Of a stretch of 64,000 bases of DNA, positions 25,642 through 33,278 are shown piece after piece. This stretch comes from Streptomyces capitiformicae. Lineage in GTDB: Bacteria > Actinomycetota > Actinomycetes > Streptomycetales > Streptomycetaceae. Positions within the stretch are counted from its first letter, which is position 1, and each line of letters begins with the position of its first letter. The notes under the pieces are model-generated. The model worked only from the letters and a program-made list of their open reading frames with translations. It was not told the DNA's origin and searched no databases. The stretch lies in contig NZ_CP022161.1 of assembly GCF_002214185.1 (NCBI RefSeq), forward strand, positions 9,183,486 through 9,247,485. Reading direction: 5' to 3'. A program made the position numbers and the translations under genes.

Positions 25642-26837
25642 GGCTGGATCTCCCAGCGCTGGGCGGCGAGGAAGTCGGCGACCACCCGGTCCACGGTCTC
25701 CTGGCCGGTGCCGGTCGCGCGGAGTACGCCCAGGTAGTCGCGGTTGGTCTGGTACAGCTCGTGGCGTTCGCCGACGGGGCGCAGCGGACGGTACGTCAGG
25801 TGCACGCCGTCCACGGTGAGTTCGGTGGCCGCGGGGGCCGCGACGAGCGTTCCGGCGCGGTCGGCGCACGGGTACTCCAGGCGGGCCGCGCCGTCGCGCC
25901 GGAACTCCAGGTCCGCGGGGAGTGCCTCGCCGAGGTGGGTGCGCAGGATGTTCTCGAAGAGCGGGAGGTCGAGGAGCTGGGCGAGCAGCAGATCGCACTG
26001 GTCGCCGATGGCGCGGTAGTTGACCTCGATGATGCGGGCCCGGCCTTCGTGCACGACGAACTCGGTGTGGCAGGCGCCGAAGCCGACGCCCAGCGCGTCG
26101 AGTTGGGCGAGGATCTGGGCGACGACCGGCTCGGGGTGGGCCGGCACGAAGGTCAGCCGCTCCTCGATGAAGTAGGGCGGCGGGGACAGTTCGGTGTGGA
26201 AGCCGCCGAGGACGTGCCGAACGCGTCCGTCGCCGAGGGTCTCCAGGGTGTACAGCTCGCCCGGCAGGTACTCCTCGACGACCAGGGTGACGCCGGGGCG
26301 GCGGGCCAGGATGTCCTTGCCGCGCGCCACGAGGTCCCCGGGGGTGTCGACCAGCACGACGTCCTCACTGGCCACGCCCTCGCGGGGCTTGACGACACAG
26401 GGGTAGGGCGCGTCGCGGACGACCGGGCCGGTGAGGTCGGCCGGGTCGGTGATCTCGGCGGACCAGACGGTGTCGGCGCCGGCGGCGGACAGATGGCGGC
26501 GCATCTCGCCCTTGTCCTTGGTGCGCAGGGTGGCCCGCCAGTCCTTGCCGGGAAGTCCGAAGTACTGGGCGGCGAGGGCGGCCTGGGTCTGGAGGTGGTC
26601 GCTGTTGGTGAAGACCGCGTCGGGGCGGTCGTGGGTGGAGATCCGGGTGACGACGGCGCGGAAGTCGCGTACGTCGCACTCCAGGATCTCGATGTCCGGG
26701 TACCGCGTGTACGTGCTGCGGTGGGCGTCGGGCTGGTCGGTGAGGACGGTGACGTCGAGGCCGAGCCGGGCGGCGGCGGGCAGGAAGCCCTCGGTGACGG
26801 AGTCGGTGGGGTTCAGGGCGAGCAGGTACAGGCGCAT
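25638..26837 (-). CDS. ATP-grasp carboxylate-amine ligase (PvsA-like)
   Basis: A 399-residue ATP-grasp protein that would form an amide or peptide bond through an acyl-phosphate. The pre-ATP-grasp domain (YLLALNP, TNSDHLQTQAA) leads into VVKPREGVASEDV near residue 155, LVVEEYLPGELYTLE near 200 and IIEVNYRAIGDQ near 277, the metal/ATP ligands. PvsA is the ATP-grasp enzyme that adds alanine in vibrioferrin assembly. It is the first gene of the biosynthetic part, 88 bases after the binding-protein gene with a hairpin between. The ribosome site is poor for the ATG at 26837; a GTG at 26849 is possible. Confidence 0.85.
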   Translation of the reverse strand: MRLYLLALNPTDSVTEGFLPAAARLGLDVTVLTDQPDAHRSTYTRYPDIEILECDVRDFRAVVTRISTHDRPDAVFTNSDHLQTQAALAAQYFGLPGKDWRATLRTKDKGEMRRHLSAAGADTVWSAEITDPADLTGPVVRDAPYPCVVKPREGVASEDVVLVDTPGDLVARGKDILARRPGVTLVVEEYLPGELYTLETLGDGRVRHVLGGFHTELSPPPYFIEERLTFVPAHPEPVVAQILAQLDALGVGFGACHTEFVVHEGRARIIEVNYRAIGDQCDLLLAQLLDLPLFENILRTHLGEALPADLEFRRDGAARLEYPCADRAGTLVAAPAATELTVDGVHLTYRPLRPVGERHELYQTNRDYLGVLRATGTGQETVDRVVADFLAAQRWEIQP

Positions 26838-26877
26838 GGGAGGGTGCACGGCTTCCGCTGGCGGGTGGGGGGGTGGG

Positions 26878-26912
26878 CGGGGCGGGCCGCCCTCGTAGTG
26901 GGGCCCGCCCCG
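26878..26912 (-). terminator. Hairpin between uptake and biosynthesis genes
   Basis: CGGGGCGGGCC (26878-26888) pairs perfectly with GGCCCGCCCCG (26902-26912) around 13 bases. It follows the binding-protein stop, inside an otherwise close-packed operon. It could partly terminate or stabilise the uptake message and so set unequal expression of the two halves. Confidence 0.6.
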
Positions 26913-26925
26913 GGTACTGCGGCGG

Positions 26926-27942
26926 TTACTGCTTGGGCAGTTCGACGCCGGTGGCCTTGGCCACGTCGGCGAGCATCTCCTCGGCCGCCTGGACGCCGAT
27001 GCCGGACATCCAGGTCTCGTCCGCGACCTCGAAGACCTTGTCATCCTTGACGGCGGGCAGGTCCTTCCAGACCGGGTTGGAGGTGACCTGCTTCTGCTGG
27101 GTCTTGTCCGGGGTGTCGGCGGTGGTGACGAAGATCAGGTCGGCGTCGGCCTGGTCGATCTCCTCGGGGCTGACGTCCTTCATGGTCACGGCCGGATCGT
27201 CGGACACCTGCGACTTCGGGCGCTGGAAGCCGATGTCGTTCAGGACGACACCGCTGTAGGAGTTGGAGGCGTACAGACGGGTCGGGCCGGCGACGAAGCG
27301 GACCACGGAGACGGTCGGCATGGCGCCGTCCTTCTTCTCGATGGCCTCACCGAGCGCCTTGGCCTGCGTCTCGTACGCCTTCAGCTTGGCCTCGGCCTCG
27401 TCCTCCAGGCCCAGGGCCTCGGCGTGGACCTTGAGGTTCTCCTTCCACACACCGCCGGTGGTCTCGGTGAAGACGGTCGGGGCGATGGCGCTGAGCTTGT
27501 CGTAGACCTTCTCGTGGCGGACCTTGGAGGACAGGATCAGGTCGGGCTTGAGGGAGGCGATCTTCTCCAGGTTCGGCTCCAGGAGCGGGCCGACGTCCGT
27601 GGTGTTCTTGAGGTCGGCCTCCAGATACGCCGGGAAGCCGCCCTCGGTCTTGAAGTGCGGGGCGACGGCGCCGACCGGGTCGATGCCGAGCAGGGTGACG
27701 TCGTCCAGTTCGCCGGTGTCGAGGACGACGACCTTCTTCGGCTGGGACGGGATCTTGACGTCGCCCATCACCGTCTTGAGGGTGCGCGGGAAGGCGGCGC
27801 TGTCGGCGCCGGCCTGGGTGGTGTCGGTCGTCTTGGTGGAGTCGCCGTTGCCGCAGGCGGCCAGGACGCCCGTACCGAGCACGACGGCGAGCAGCGCGGC
27901 GACGGGCCGGCCGATTCCGCGCAGGGGAGATCGCTTGAGCAT
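26926..27942 (-). CDS. Iron-siderophore ABC transporter binding lipoprotein
   Basis: A 338-residue cluster A-II (FhuD/FepB-like) binding protein anchored as a lipoprotein: a basic start (MLKRSP), a hydrophobic stretch and lipobox VLAAC near residue 30, then a Thr/Asp-rich linker. The body has KKVVVLDTGELDDVTLLGI and the typical KPDLILSS and GIDPVGAV segments. The ATG at 27942 is preceded by GAGAAAG. Just upstream, tandem ATGTACGGG repeats occupy 27964-27988. It works with the two permeases and ATPase upstream to bring back the ferric siderophore. Confidence 0.9.
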   Translation of the reverse strand: MLKRSPLRGIGRPVAALLAVVLGTGVLAACGNGDSTKTTDTTQAGADSAAFPRTLKTVMGDVKIPSQPKKVVVLDTGELDDVTLLGIDPVGAVAPHFKTEGGFPAYLEADLKNTTDVGPLLEPNLEKIASLKPDLILSSKVRHEKVYDKLSAIAPTVFTETTGGVWKENLKVHAEALGLEDEAEAKLKAYETQAKALGEAIEKKDGAMPTVSVVRFVAGPTRLYASNSYSGVVLNDIGFQRPKSQVSDDPAVTMKDVSPEEIDQADADLIFVTTADTPDKTQQKQVTSNPVWKDLPAVKDDKVFEVADETWMSGIGVQAAEEMLADVAKATGVELPKQ

Positions 27943-28041
27943 GAGGAGTACTTTCTCGTCGACGTACGGATGTACGGGATGTACGGGATGAATCGGAGGC
28001 ACCTGGGGCCCAGGGACATACCGGATGTGAGCGATGAGCGG

Positions 28042-28857
28042 TCAGGCGGACGCGGTGATGTGCCGTGCCGCGCTGCCTTTCGGGACGACCAGCGGTGTGC
28101 CGGTCTCCGGGTCGGGGATGACCCGGCATTCCACGTCGAACACGGATCTGACGAGGTCCGCGTCGAGGACCTCGCCCGGCGCGCCGGCGGCGGCGAGGCG
28201 ACCGTCCTTGAGCACGACCATGTGGTCGGCGTAACGGGCGGCCTGTCCGAGGTCGTGCAGCACCATCACCACGGTGCGGCCGGCCTCGGCGTGCAGGGCG
28301 GCGACCAGGTCGAGGACGTCGAGCTGGTGCCGCAGATCGAGGAAGGTGGTCGGTTCGTCGAGCAGGAGCAACTCGGTGTCCTGCGCCAACGCCAGGGCTA
28401 TCCAGGCGCGTTGGCGCTGGCCGCCGGAGAGCCGGTCGACCGGCTGGTCCCGCAGCGCCGCCGTGCCGGTCCGCTCCAGCGCCTCGTCCACCGCCCGCTG
28501 GTCGGCGGCCGACCAGGGGCTCAGCAGCCGCTGGTGGGGATACCGGCCGAGTCGTACGAGCGCCTCGACGGTGATCGCCTCCGGGGTGACCGGCTGCTGC
28601 GGCAGCAGGCCCATCCGGAGTGCCAGCGCCCGGGCGGACATGCGGTGGATGTCGGCACCGTCGAGGGTGACTGAGCCGGCGGTGGGCGCGAGCAGTCGGC
28701 TCAGGCCCCTCAACAGGGTCGATTTCCCACAGGCGTTGGGGCCGACGATGGCTGTGACGGCACCGCCGGGGAGCGTCAGGTCGAGCCCGCCGACCACGAG
28801 GCGCTCGCCGTAGCGCAGGTCGAGCCCCTGGGTGGAGAGCTGGTTGGTGGGAGGCAT
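28042..28857 (-). CDS. Iron-siderophore ABC transporter ATPase
   Basis: A 271-residue FecE/FhuC-type ATPase. Walker A is GPNACGKST near residue 40 (Ala replaces the usual Gly), the Q-loop is LLPQQP, the signature is LSGGQRQRAWIA near 140 and Walker B is LLLLDEPTTFLD. The final ~20 residues (CRVIPDPETGTPLVVP) are the usual FecE-family tail. The ATG at 28857 has AGGAG seven bases upstream. It powers the two permeases encoded just upstream. Confidence 0.92.
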   Translation of the reverse strand: MPPTNQLSTQGLDLRYGERLVVGGLDLTLPGGAVTAIVGPNACGKSTLLRGLSRLLAPTAGSVTLDGADIHRMSARALALRMGLLPQQPVTPEAITVEALVRLGRYPHQRLLSPWSAADQRAVDEALERTGTAALRDQPVDRLSGGQRQRAWIALALAQDTELLLLDEPTTFLDLRHQLDVLDLVAALHAEAGRTVVMVLHDLGQAARYADHMVVLKDGRLAAAGAPGEVLDADLVRSVFDVECRVIPDPETGTPLVVPKGSAARHITASA

Positions 28858-28943
28858 ATGGGGCTCCTGGGGACGAGCGGGGCGAGGCTCCGGCCGTCCG
28901 GCCGGGATCGGGTTCGGGTTCGGGTTCGGATCGCTGAGGCCGC

Positions 28944-29993
28944 TCATGCGCCACTCCCCCGCACCGGCTTGCTCTGCCGGAGCATCAGGACCAGCAGCCA
29001 GGGCGCGCCGAGGGTGGCGGTGGCGGCGCCGACCGGGAGGCCCTCGATCGGCAGCAGGTGCTGGACGACCAGGTCGGCGCCGAGCAGCAGGACGGCTCCG
29101 GTGAGGGCGGCCAGGGCGAGGGTCGTGGCGGCGGGCGGGCCGGTGAGGAAGCGGACGATGTGCGGTACGGCGAGGGCGACGAAGGTGACGGGACCGGCGA
29201 GGGCGGCCGCCAGCGAGGCCAACGCGACAGCGATGAGGAGGAGTTGGAGGCGGGCGGCGGAAGTGTTGAGGCCGAGGGCGCCCGCCGAGTCGTCGCCCAG
29301 GTCGAGCACGGCCAGGCGGCGGTTGGTGACCAGGGCGGCGGCGAGGGCGAGCAGCACGGCCGCGGCCGCGCCCCACACCTCGGTCCAGGTCCGCCCGTAC
29401 ACGGACCCAGTCGTCCACTGGAACGCCGAGCCGGCGAGCTCGGCCGGGAAGCGCACGATCATCAGGTTCACCGCGGCGGCGAGGCCCGCCTGGACGGCGA
29501 GGCCGGTGAGGACGAGCCGGGTGACGGCGAGCCCGGAGCGCCAGGCGAACACGCCGAGCAGCAGGGCGGCCAGCAGACCGCCCGCCAACGCGCCGACAGG
29601 GATGAGCAGTTGGGAGGCGCCGGCCGCCAGCAGCGCGACCGCGCCGAACGAGGCCCCGCCGGTCACGCCCATCACGTCCGGGGACGCCAGGGGGTTGCGG
29701 AAGAGCCGCTGCAGGACGCAGCCCGCCGCGCCGAGACCAGCCCCGGCGACGATGGCGGCGACGGCACGCGGCGCACGGAACTCCTGCACCACCAGCACAT
29801 CTCCCGGATCGCCGAGCCCGGCCAGCGCGCGGAGCGCGACGGACGCGGGCATGCCCATCTCCCCGGTGGAGACGGAGACCGTGAGCAGGACCAGCAGGAC
29901 GAGGAGGCCGGTCGTGCCGTAGGCGAGGAGGCGGCCGCGGCCGGGCGTGCGGCGCGCGTCCCGTCGTACGACCGCCTTGTACGTCAGCGTCAT
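28944..29993 (-). CDS. Iron-siderophore ABC permease (FecCD family), second subunit
   Basis: A 349-residue permease with roughly nine to ten membrane helices. FecCD landmarks are visible: RAPRAVAAIVAGAGLGAAGCVLQ, NPLASPDVMGVTGGASFGA, and PVTFVALAVPHIVR, the cytoplasmic loop that contacts the ATPase. The start overlaps the stop of the first permease gene (ATGA at 29990-29993). It forms the heterodimeric channel with its neighbour. Confidence 0.92.
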   Translation of the reverse strand: MTLTYKAVVRRDARRTPGRGRLLAYGTTGLLVLLVLLTVSVSTGEMGMPASVALRALAGLGDPGDVLVVQEFRAPRAVAAIVAGAGLGAAGCVLQRLFRNPLASPDVMGVTGGASFGAVALLAAGASQLLIPVGALAGGLLAALLLGVFAWRSGLAVTRLVLTGLAVQAGLAAAVNLMIVRFPAELAGSAFQWTTGSVYGRTWTEVWGAAAAVLLALAAALVTNRRLAVLDLGDDSAGALGLNTSAARLQLLLIAVALASLAAALAGPVTFVALAVPHIVRFLTGPPAATTLALAALTGAVLLLGADLVVQHLLPIEGLPVGAATATLGAPWLLVLMLRQSKPVRGSGA

Positions 29994-31015
29994 CGGGCGA
30001 CCTTCCGGGCGAGCAGGGCCAGCAGCGGGGCGCCCAGGAAGGCGGTGACGATGCCGACTTCGAGTTCCGCCGGGCGGATGACGAGGCGGCCGAGGACGTC
30101 GGCGGTGAGCAGGAGCAGGGGGCCGGCGATCAGGCAGCCGGGGACGAGCAGTCGGTGGTCGCCGCCGAGGAGCGGGCGTACGAGGTGGGGGGCGGCGAGT
30201 CCGATGAAGGCGACGGGGCCGGCCACGGCCACCGCGGAACCGGCGAGCAGGACGACCGCGATGCCGCCGACCAGCCGGACACGGGCGACCGGGACACCGA
30301 GTGCCTGGGCCGCATCGTCGCCGAGGGCCAGGGCGTTGAGTGCCGGCGTCACGGCCAGCGCGAGCAGCAGACCGAGGACCAGGGTCGGCAGTACCGGCCA
30401 CAGTGTGTCGAGTGGGCGTCCGGCGATGGATCCGGCCAGCCAGAAGCGTGCCTCGTCGAGGGTGCGCTGGCTGGCCAGCATCACCGCCGACGTCCAGGAC
30501 AGCAGGACGAGATGGAGGACCGTGCCGCCGACGGCGAGCCGAACCGGGTCGATGTCTCCGGCCCGTTGCGCCAGCGCCTGGACGAAGACGGCGGCAGCGG
30601 CGGCTCCGGCGAAGGCGAACCACACGTACTCGACCGGGTCGGTGAGCCGGAGGGCGAAGATGGCGACGACGACCGCGAAACCGGCACCCGCGTTGATCCC
30701 GAGGGTGTGCGGTGAGGCGAGCGGGTTGCGGGTGATGCCCTGGGCCACGGCTCCCGCGGCCCCGAGCGCCGCACCGACCGCGAGGCCGATGACCGTGCGC
30801 GGCACCCGAAGCCCCGTCACCGCCAGCGCGTCACGCCCCTGTCCGTGACCCGACAGCGCGTCGAGCACGGTGGACAGTGGTACGGAGCGGGCACCGAGGG
30901 CGAGGCTCAGCGCGGCACACAGCGCCAGTGCGGCGATGCCGCCGAGGAGCAGGGGCAGGTGCCGGAAGGCACGCAGGGGTACGCCGGACGGCGCGGCCCG
31001 TTCGGTCACAGTCAC
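29990..31015 (-). CDS. Iron-siderophore ABC permease (FecCD family), first subunit
   Basis: A FecCD-type permease of 341 residues from the GTG at 31015 (VTVTERAAPSG). An ATG at 31039 would add eight residues but lies inside the iron box, so it is less likely; a leaderless or near-leaderless message is possible because no good ribosome site is seen. Landmarks are RVPRTVIGLAVGAALGAAGAVAQG, NPLASPHTLGINAGAGFAV and GPVAFIGLAAPHLVRPL. It is the promoter-proximal gene of the whole uptake and biosynthesis operon. Confidence 0.9.
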   Translation of the reverse strand: MTVTERAAPSGVPLRAFRHLPLLLGGIAALALCAALSLALGARSVPLSTVLDALSGHGQGRDALAVTGLRVPRTVIGLAVGAALGAAGAVAQGITRNPLASPHTLGINAGAGFAVVVAIFALRLTDPVEYVWFAFAGAAAAAVFVQALAQRAGDIDPVRLAVGGTVLHLVLLSWTSAVMLASQRTLDEARFWLAGSIAGRPLDTLWPVLPTLVLGLLLALAVTPALNALALGDDAAQALGVPVARVRLVGGIAVVLLAGSAVAVAGPVAFIGLAAPHLVRPLLGGDHRLLVPGCLIAGPLLLLTADVLGRLVIRPAELEVGIVTAFLGAPLLALLARKVAR

Positions 31016-31026
31016 GAAACGTGAGC

Positions 31027-31045
31027 TTAGGTTAGGCATGCTTTA
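31027..31045. promoter_or_regulatory. DmdR1/IdeR iron box for the siderophore operon
   Basis: TTAGGTTAGGCATGCTTTA matches the 19-base iron box (TTAGGTTAGSCTAACCTAA) at 14 of 19 positions, with the left half perfect. It sits at the head of the minus-strand operon, where the iron-bound repressor would block transcription. Confidence 0.8.
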
Positions 31046-31171
31046 GTTATCAAGGCTGCGCAATCCCTGTGACGCACACCGCCCTGGATCAACCCGCGAG
31101 TAACTCGGCTGGCCAGTACGGCAACACACCGATGCACACCCCGTTTGGCCATCGGGACACGATCTTGCGGC

Positions 31172-31190
31172 TAAGGTAAGCCTTGCTTTC
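31172..31190. promoter_or_regulatory. Iron box for the FhuF-like gene
   Basis: TAAGGTAAGCCTTGCTTTC matches the iron box at about 12 of 19 positions, with the AGGTnAG core intact. It lies 38 bases upstream of the ferric reductase start on the divergent side. Confidence 0.6.
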
Positions 31191-31227
31191 CTGCACCACC
31201 AAACGCCCTCACGCTCTGGAGTTGCCG

Positions 31228-32094
31228 ATGATCGCGGCACCCCCGAAGACCGCCCGACCCGGCACCGCCCCACATGTCCCCGGCCTCCTCGCCGCCGCCT
31301 ACCGCCGTCTGGACGCGGTGTGCGAGGCGCTGGCCGTCCGAGTCGTGGAACCCGGCCGCGAATCCACGCCGTCACCCCACATCACCAAGGACACAGTCCT
31401 GTTGACGGATGGTCAGGAGAGCGTCGAGGCCTTCGTGGAGGCTGAGACCGCACGCATCCAGGACCGCTACGACCACGCCGCGCCCCGGCATGTCGCGGCC
31501 TCCCGTGCCCTGCATGACTACGCGTGGTCGGTCGGCCTCCTGATGAGCGGCGCCTGGTACCTGGAGCGGCGTGTGCCGCGCATCGCCCCCGAGGACATAC
31601 GGGTCGACCTCGCGTCGGGCACGTACGAGATCACCCCCGGCACCGACCTCGTCTGTCTGGCCGACGACCCGGTGGCGGCGCTGCCGGGTACCCGACCCGT
31701 GGCCCGACAGGAGGATCTGCGAGCCGAGTTGAGGGTCGCCGTCGCGGACCACATGGCGCCGGTGCTGGACGCGATAGGCCCGTACGTCCGGCGGGGCTCA
31801 CGGGCGCTGTGGGGCATGGTCTCCGACGACCTGGTCTCCGGCCTCTGGTACCTGGGCCGCATGCGCGGCGAGGAGGCCGCCGGCGTACGGGCCGCCACGG
31901 AGGTACTGCCCTCCGCCCGGGCGCCCTTCCCCGGCGGCGCCGACTTCCGTTCCCTGCGCACGGCCGACGGCCGCGAGCACCCGACGCGTACGCGCATCGG
32001 GTGCTGCCTCTACTACACGATCCGGCCGGGCGAAGCGTGTTCCACCTGTCCCCGCACATGCGACGCGGAGCGGTTGCGGCGGCTGCAGGGCTGA
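31228..32094 (+). CDS. FhuF-like (2Fe-2S) ferric-siderophore reductase
   Basis: A 288-residue protein ending with the hallmark C-C-x10-C-x2-C cluster: CCLYYTIRPGEACSTC near residues 264-279. In FhuF relatives these four cysteines bind a [2Fe-2S] centre used to reduce and release iron from imported siderophores in the cytoplasm. The long N-terminal part is helical without membrane segments (LMSGAWYLERRVP, GLWYLGRM). The ATG at 31228 follows TGGAG. Placed divergently from the siderophore operon with its own iron box, it is the likely reductase for that siderophore. Confidence 0.85.
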   Translation: MIAAPPKTARPGTAPHVPGLLAAAYRRLDAVCEALAVRVVEPGRESTPSPHITKDTVLLTDGQESVEAFVEAETARIQDRYDHAAPRHVAASRALHDYAWSVGLLMSGAWYLERRVPRIAPEDIRVDLASGTYEITPGTDLVCLADDPVAALPGTRPVARQEDLRAELRVAVADHMAPVLDAIGPYVRRGSRALWGMVSDDLVSGLWYLGRMRGEEAAGVRAATEVLPSARAPFPGGADFRSLRTADGREHPTRTRIGCCLYYTIRPGEACSTCPRTCDAERLRRLQG

Positions 32095-32107
32095 GCGGTT
32101 CAGGATG

Positions 32108-32715
32108 TCACGAGGCCGGGTACGCGTAGAACCCCCGCACCGACTTCCTGCCGAGGTGCCCCGCCTCGACCATGCGACGCGGCAAGCGGCGATGGCGCGC
32201 ACAGCGGTTCGGCGTGCTCCTCGTACAGGGACTCGACGACGGCCTGGGCGGTGTCGAGGCCGATGAGGTCGAGCAGCCGCAGCGGGCCCATCGAGCCTGG
32301 TCCGGGGCCTGGACGGCCGTCTTCCCCAACTTTGTCGGCGCTGGTGGTGAGGGCCGGGATGAGCTCAGGGCCTGTACGGGGACGGGGTTGGACCAGTGCA
32401 GCCCGATGACCCGGTCCGGTCGGCCGGCGGCGGTCGCGAGGTCCGTCAATGGGATGGACGAGGTGTTGCTGGCGAGAATCGCGCCGGAGTCGAGGATCTT
32501 GTCGACGTCCCGGAAGAGGGCGCACTTCAGGTCGCGGTCCTCCACGGCGCGTACGGCCTTGCCGAGGGATTCCTCGATACGGCGGCGCCTGCCGCCACCG
32601 CCGGCCGGCCGACCTGGGTCACCAGCACGTCGAGCCCGCTGCGGGCCACCGTCTCGGCGATACCGGAGCCCATGAGCCCACAGCCGACGACGCCGATCCT
32701 GGAGGGGGTGGTCAT
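32108..32715 (-). pseudogene. Decayed 3-hydroxyacyl-CoA dehydrogenase
   Basis: Pieces of a 3-hydroxybutyryl-CoA dehydrogenase appear in order but in different frames. The NAD motif GVVGCGLMGSGIAETVARSG is near 32640-32700. Then come ALFRDVDKIL and GAILASNTSSIPLTDLA near 32470, VIGLHWSNPVPVQ near 32380, MGPLRLLDLIGLDTAQAV near 32270 in another frame, and MVEAGHLGRKSVRGFYAYP at the end. About 200 codons remain of a usual 280-290, so there are at least two frame changes and two internal deletions. No functional enzyme can be made. Confidence 0.85.
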
Positions 32716-32762
32716 GCGTGAGCCCTCCGTTCCAGCCTCTCACCTCGTACGGCCGCCGCGTG

Positions 32763-33122
32763 TCAGTCGTGCGGGGCCTGCCCGCTCACCCGGTGGTCCG
32801 CGTGGCTGAGCGCCTCGACCACCAGGCGCCGGAGATGGCCGTCGCTGAGGCTGTAGTGGATGTGGCGGCCCTCCCGGCGGGTGTCCACGAGGCCGGCCAG
32901 CCGTAGCTTCGCCAGGTGTTGGCTGACGGCGGTCCGGGATGCCTCGCAGCGCTCGGCGAGGGAGCCGACGTCGGACTCGCCCTGCGCGAGGAGCCAGAGC
33001 AGATGCAGCCGGGTGACGTCGGAGAGCATCGCGAACACCCCGGTCGCCTCGGTGAGCCGCGCCCTGTCGGGGGCACTCAGATGCGCACCGGGTGCAGGTG
33101 AGACGGCGTGGCGTTCAGGCAT
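32763..33122 (-). CDS. ArsR/SmtB-family metal-sensing repressor (alpha5 site)
   Basis: A 119-residue winged-helix repressor. The recognition helix reads SRTAVSQHLAKLRLAGLV and the wing REGRHIHYSL. Near the C-terminus Asp94, His96, His107 and His110 form D-x-H-x10-H-x2-H, the alpha5 metal site of SmtB, CzrA and NmtR that binds Zn(II), Co(II) or Ni(II). The alpha3 CxC site of arsenic and cadmium sensors is absent. It is divergent from an MFS gene with a perfect inverted repeat between, so metal binding should release the operator and induce the transporter. The ATG at 33122 is chosen because the upstream extension looks non-coding; the ribosome site is weak. Confidence 0.88.
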   Translation of the reverse strand: MPERHAVSPAPGAHLSAPDRARLTEATGVFAMLSDVTRLHLLWLLAQGESDVGSLAERCEASRTAVSQHLAKLRLAGLVDTRREGRHIHYSLSDGHLRRLVVEALSHADHRVSGQAPHD

Positions 33123-33198
33123 GGGCCCAGCGTAGGCGCTCCGCTTGGGGGGCCGCGACGGGTTGTCGGTCGGCTGCGGCGCCGTTGGGGCCGGTCGC

Positions 33199-33229
33199 GC
33201 AGTTCCCCGCGCCCCTGACGGGGCGCCGA
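33199..33229. repeat. Half copy of a dispersed GC palindrome
   Basis: GCAGTTCCCCGCGCCCCT followed by GACGGGGCGC. The core GCGCCCC-TGAC-GGGGCGC forms a 7-bp hairpin (33209-33226). The left arm matches the full 42-base palindrome at 38121-38162; the matching right arm is missing here. Confidence 0.6.
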
Positions 33230-33235
33230 CACAAG

Positions 33236-33263
33236 CATCATGTGCACAGTTGCGCACATGATG
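33236..33263. promoter_or_regulatory. Operator for the ArsR/SmtB-type repressor
   Basis: CATCATGTGC (33236-33245) and GCACATGATG (33254-33263) are perfect 10-bp inverted repeats with an 8-base spacer, sitting between the divergent repressor and MFS genes. Size and symmetry fit SmtB-family operators. Confidence 0.75.
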
Positions 33264-33278
33264 GGTATGCTCTTGAGT

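Noticed and set aside
26838..26880. Upstream extension of the ATP-grasp gene to a much earlier start
   Set aside because: The added residues would read through the G-rich hairpin region and resemble no ATP-grasp N-terminus.
27961..27990. Tandem ATGTACGGG units near the binding-protein start
   Set aside because: Only two full units and a partial one; too short to call a regulatory array, and possibly simple slippage. Mentioned in the gene entry only.
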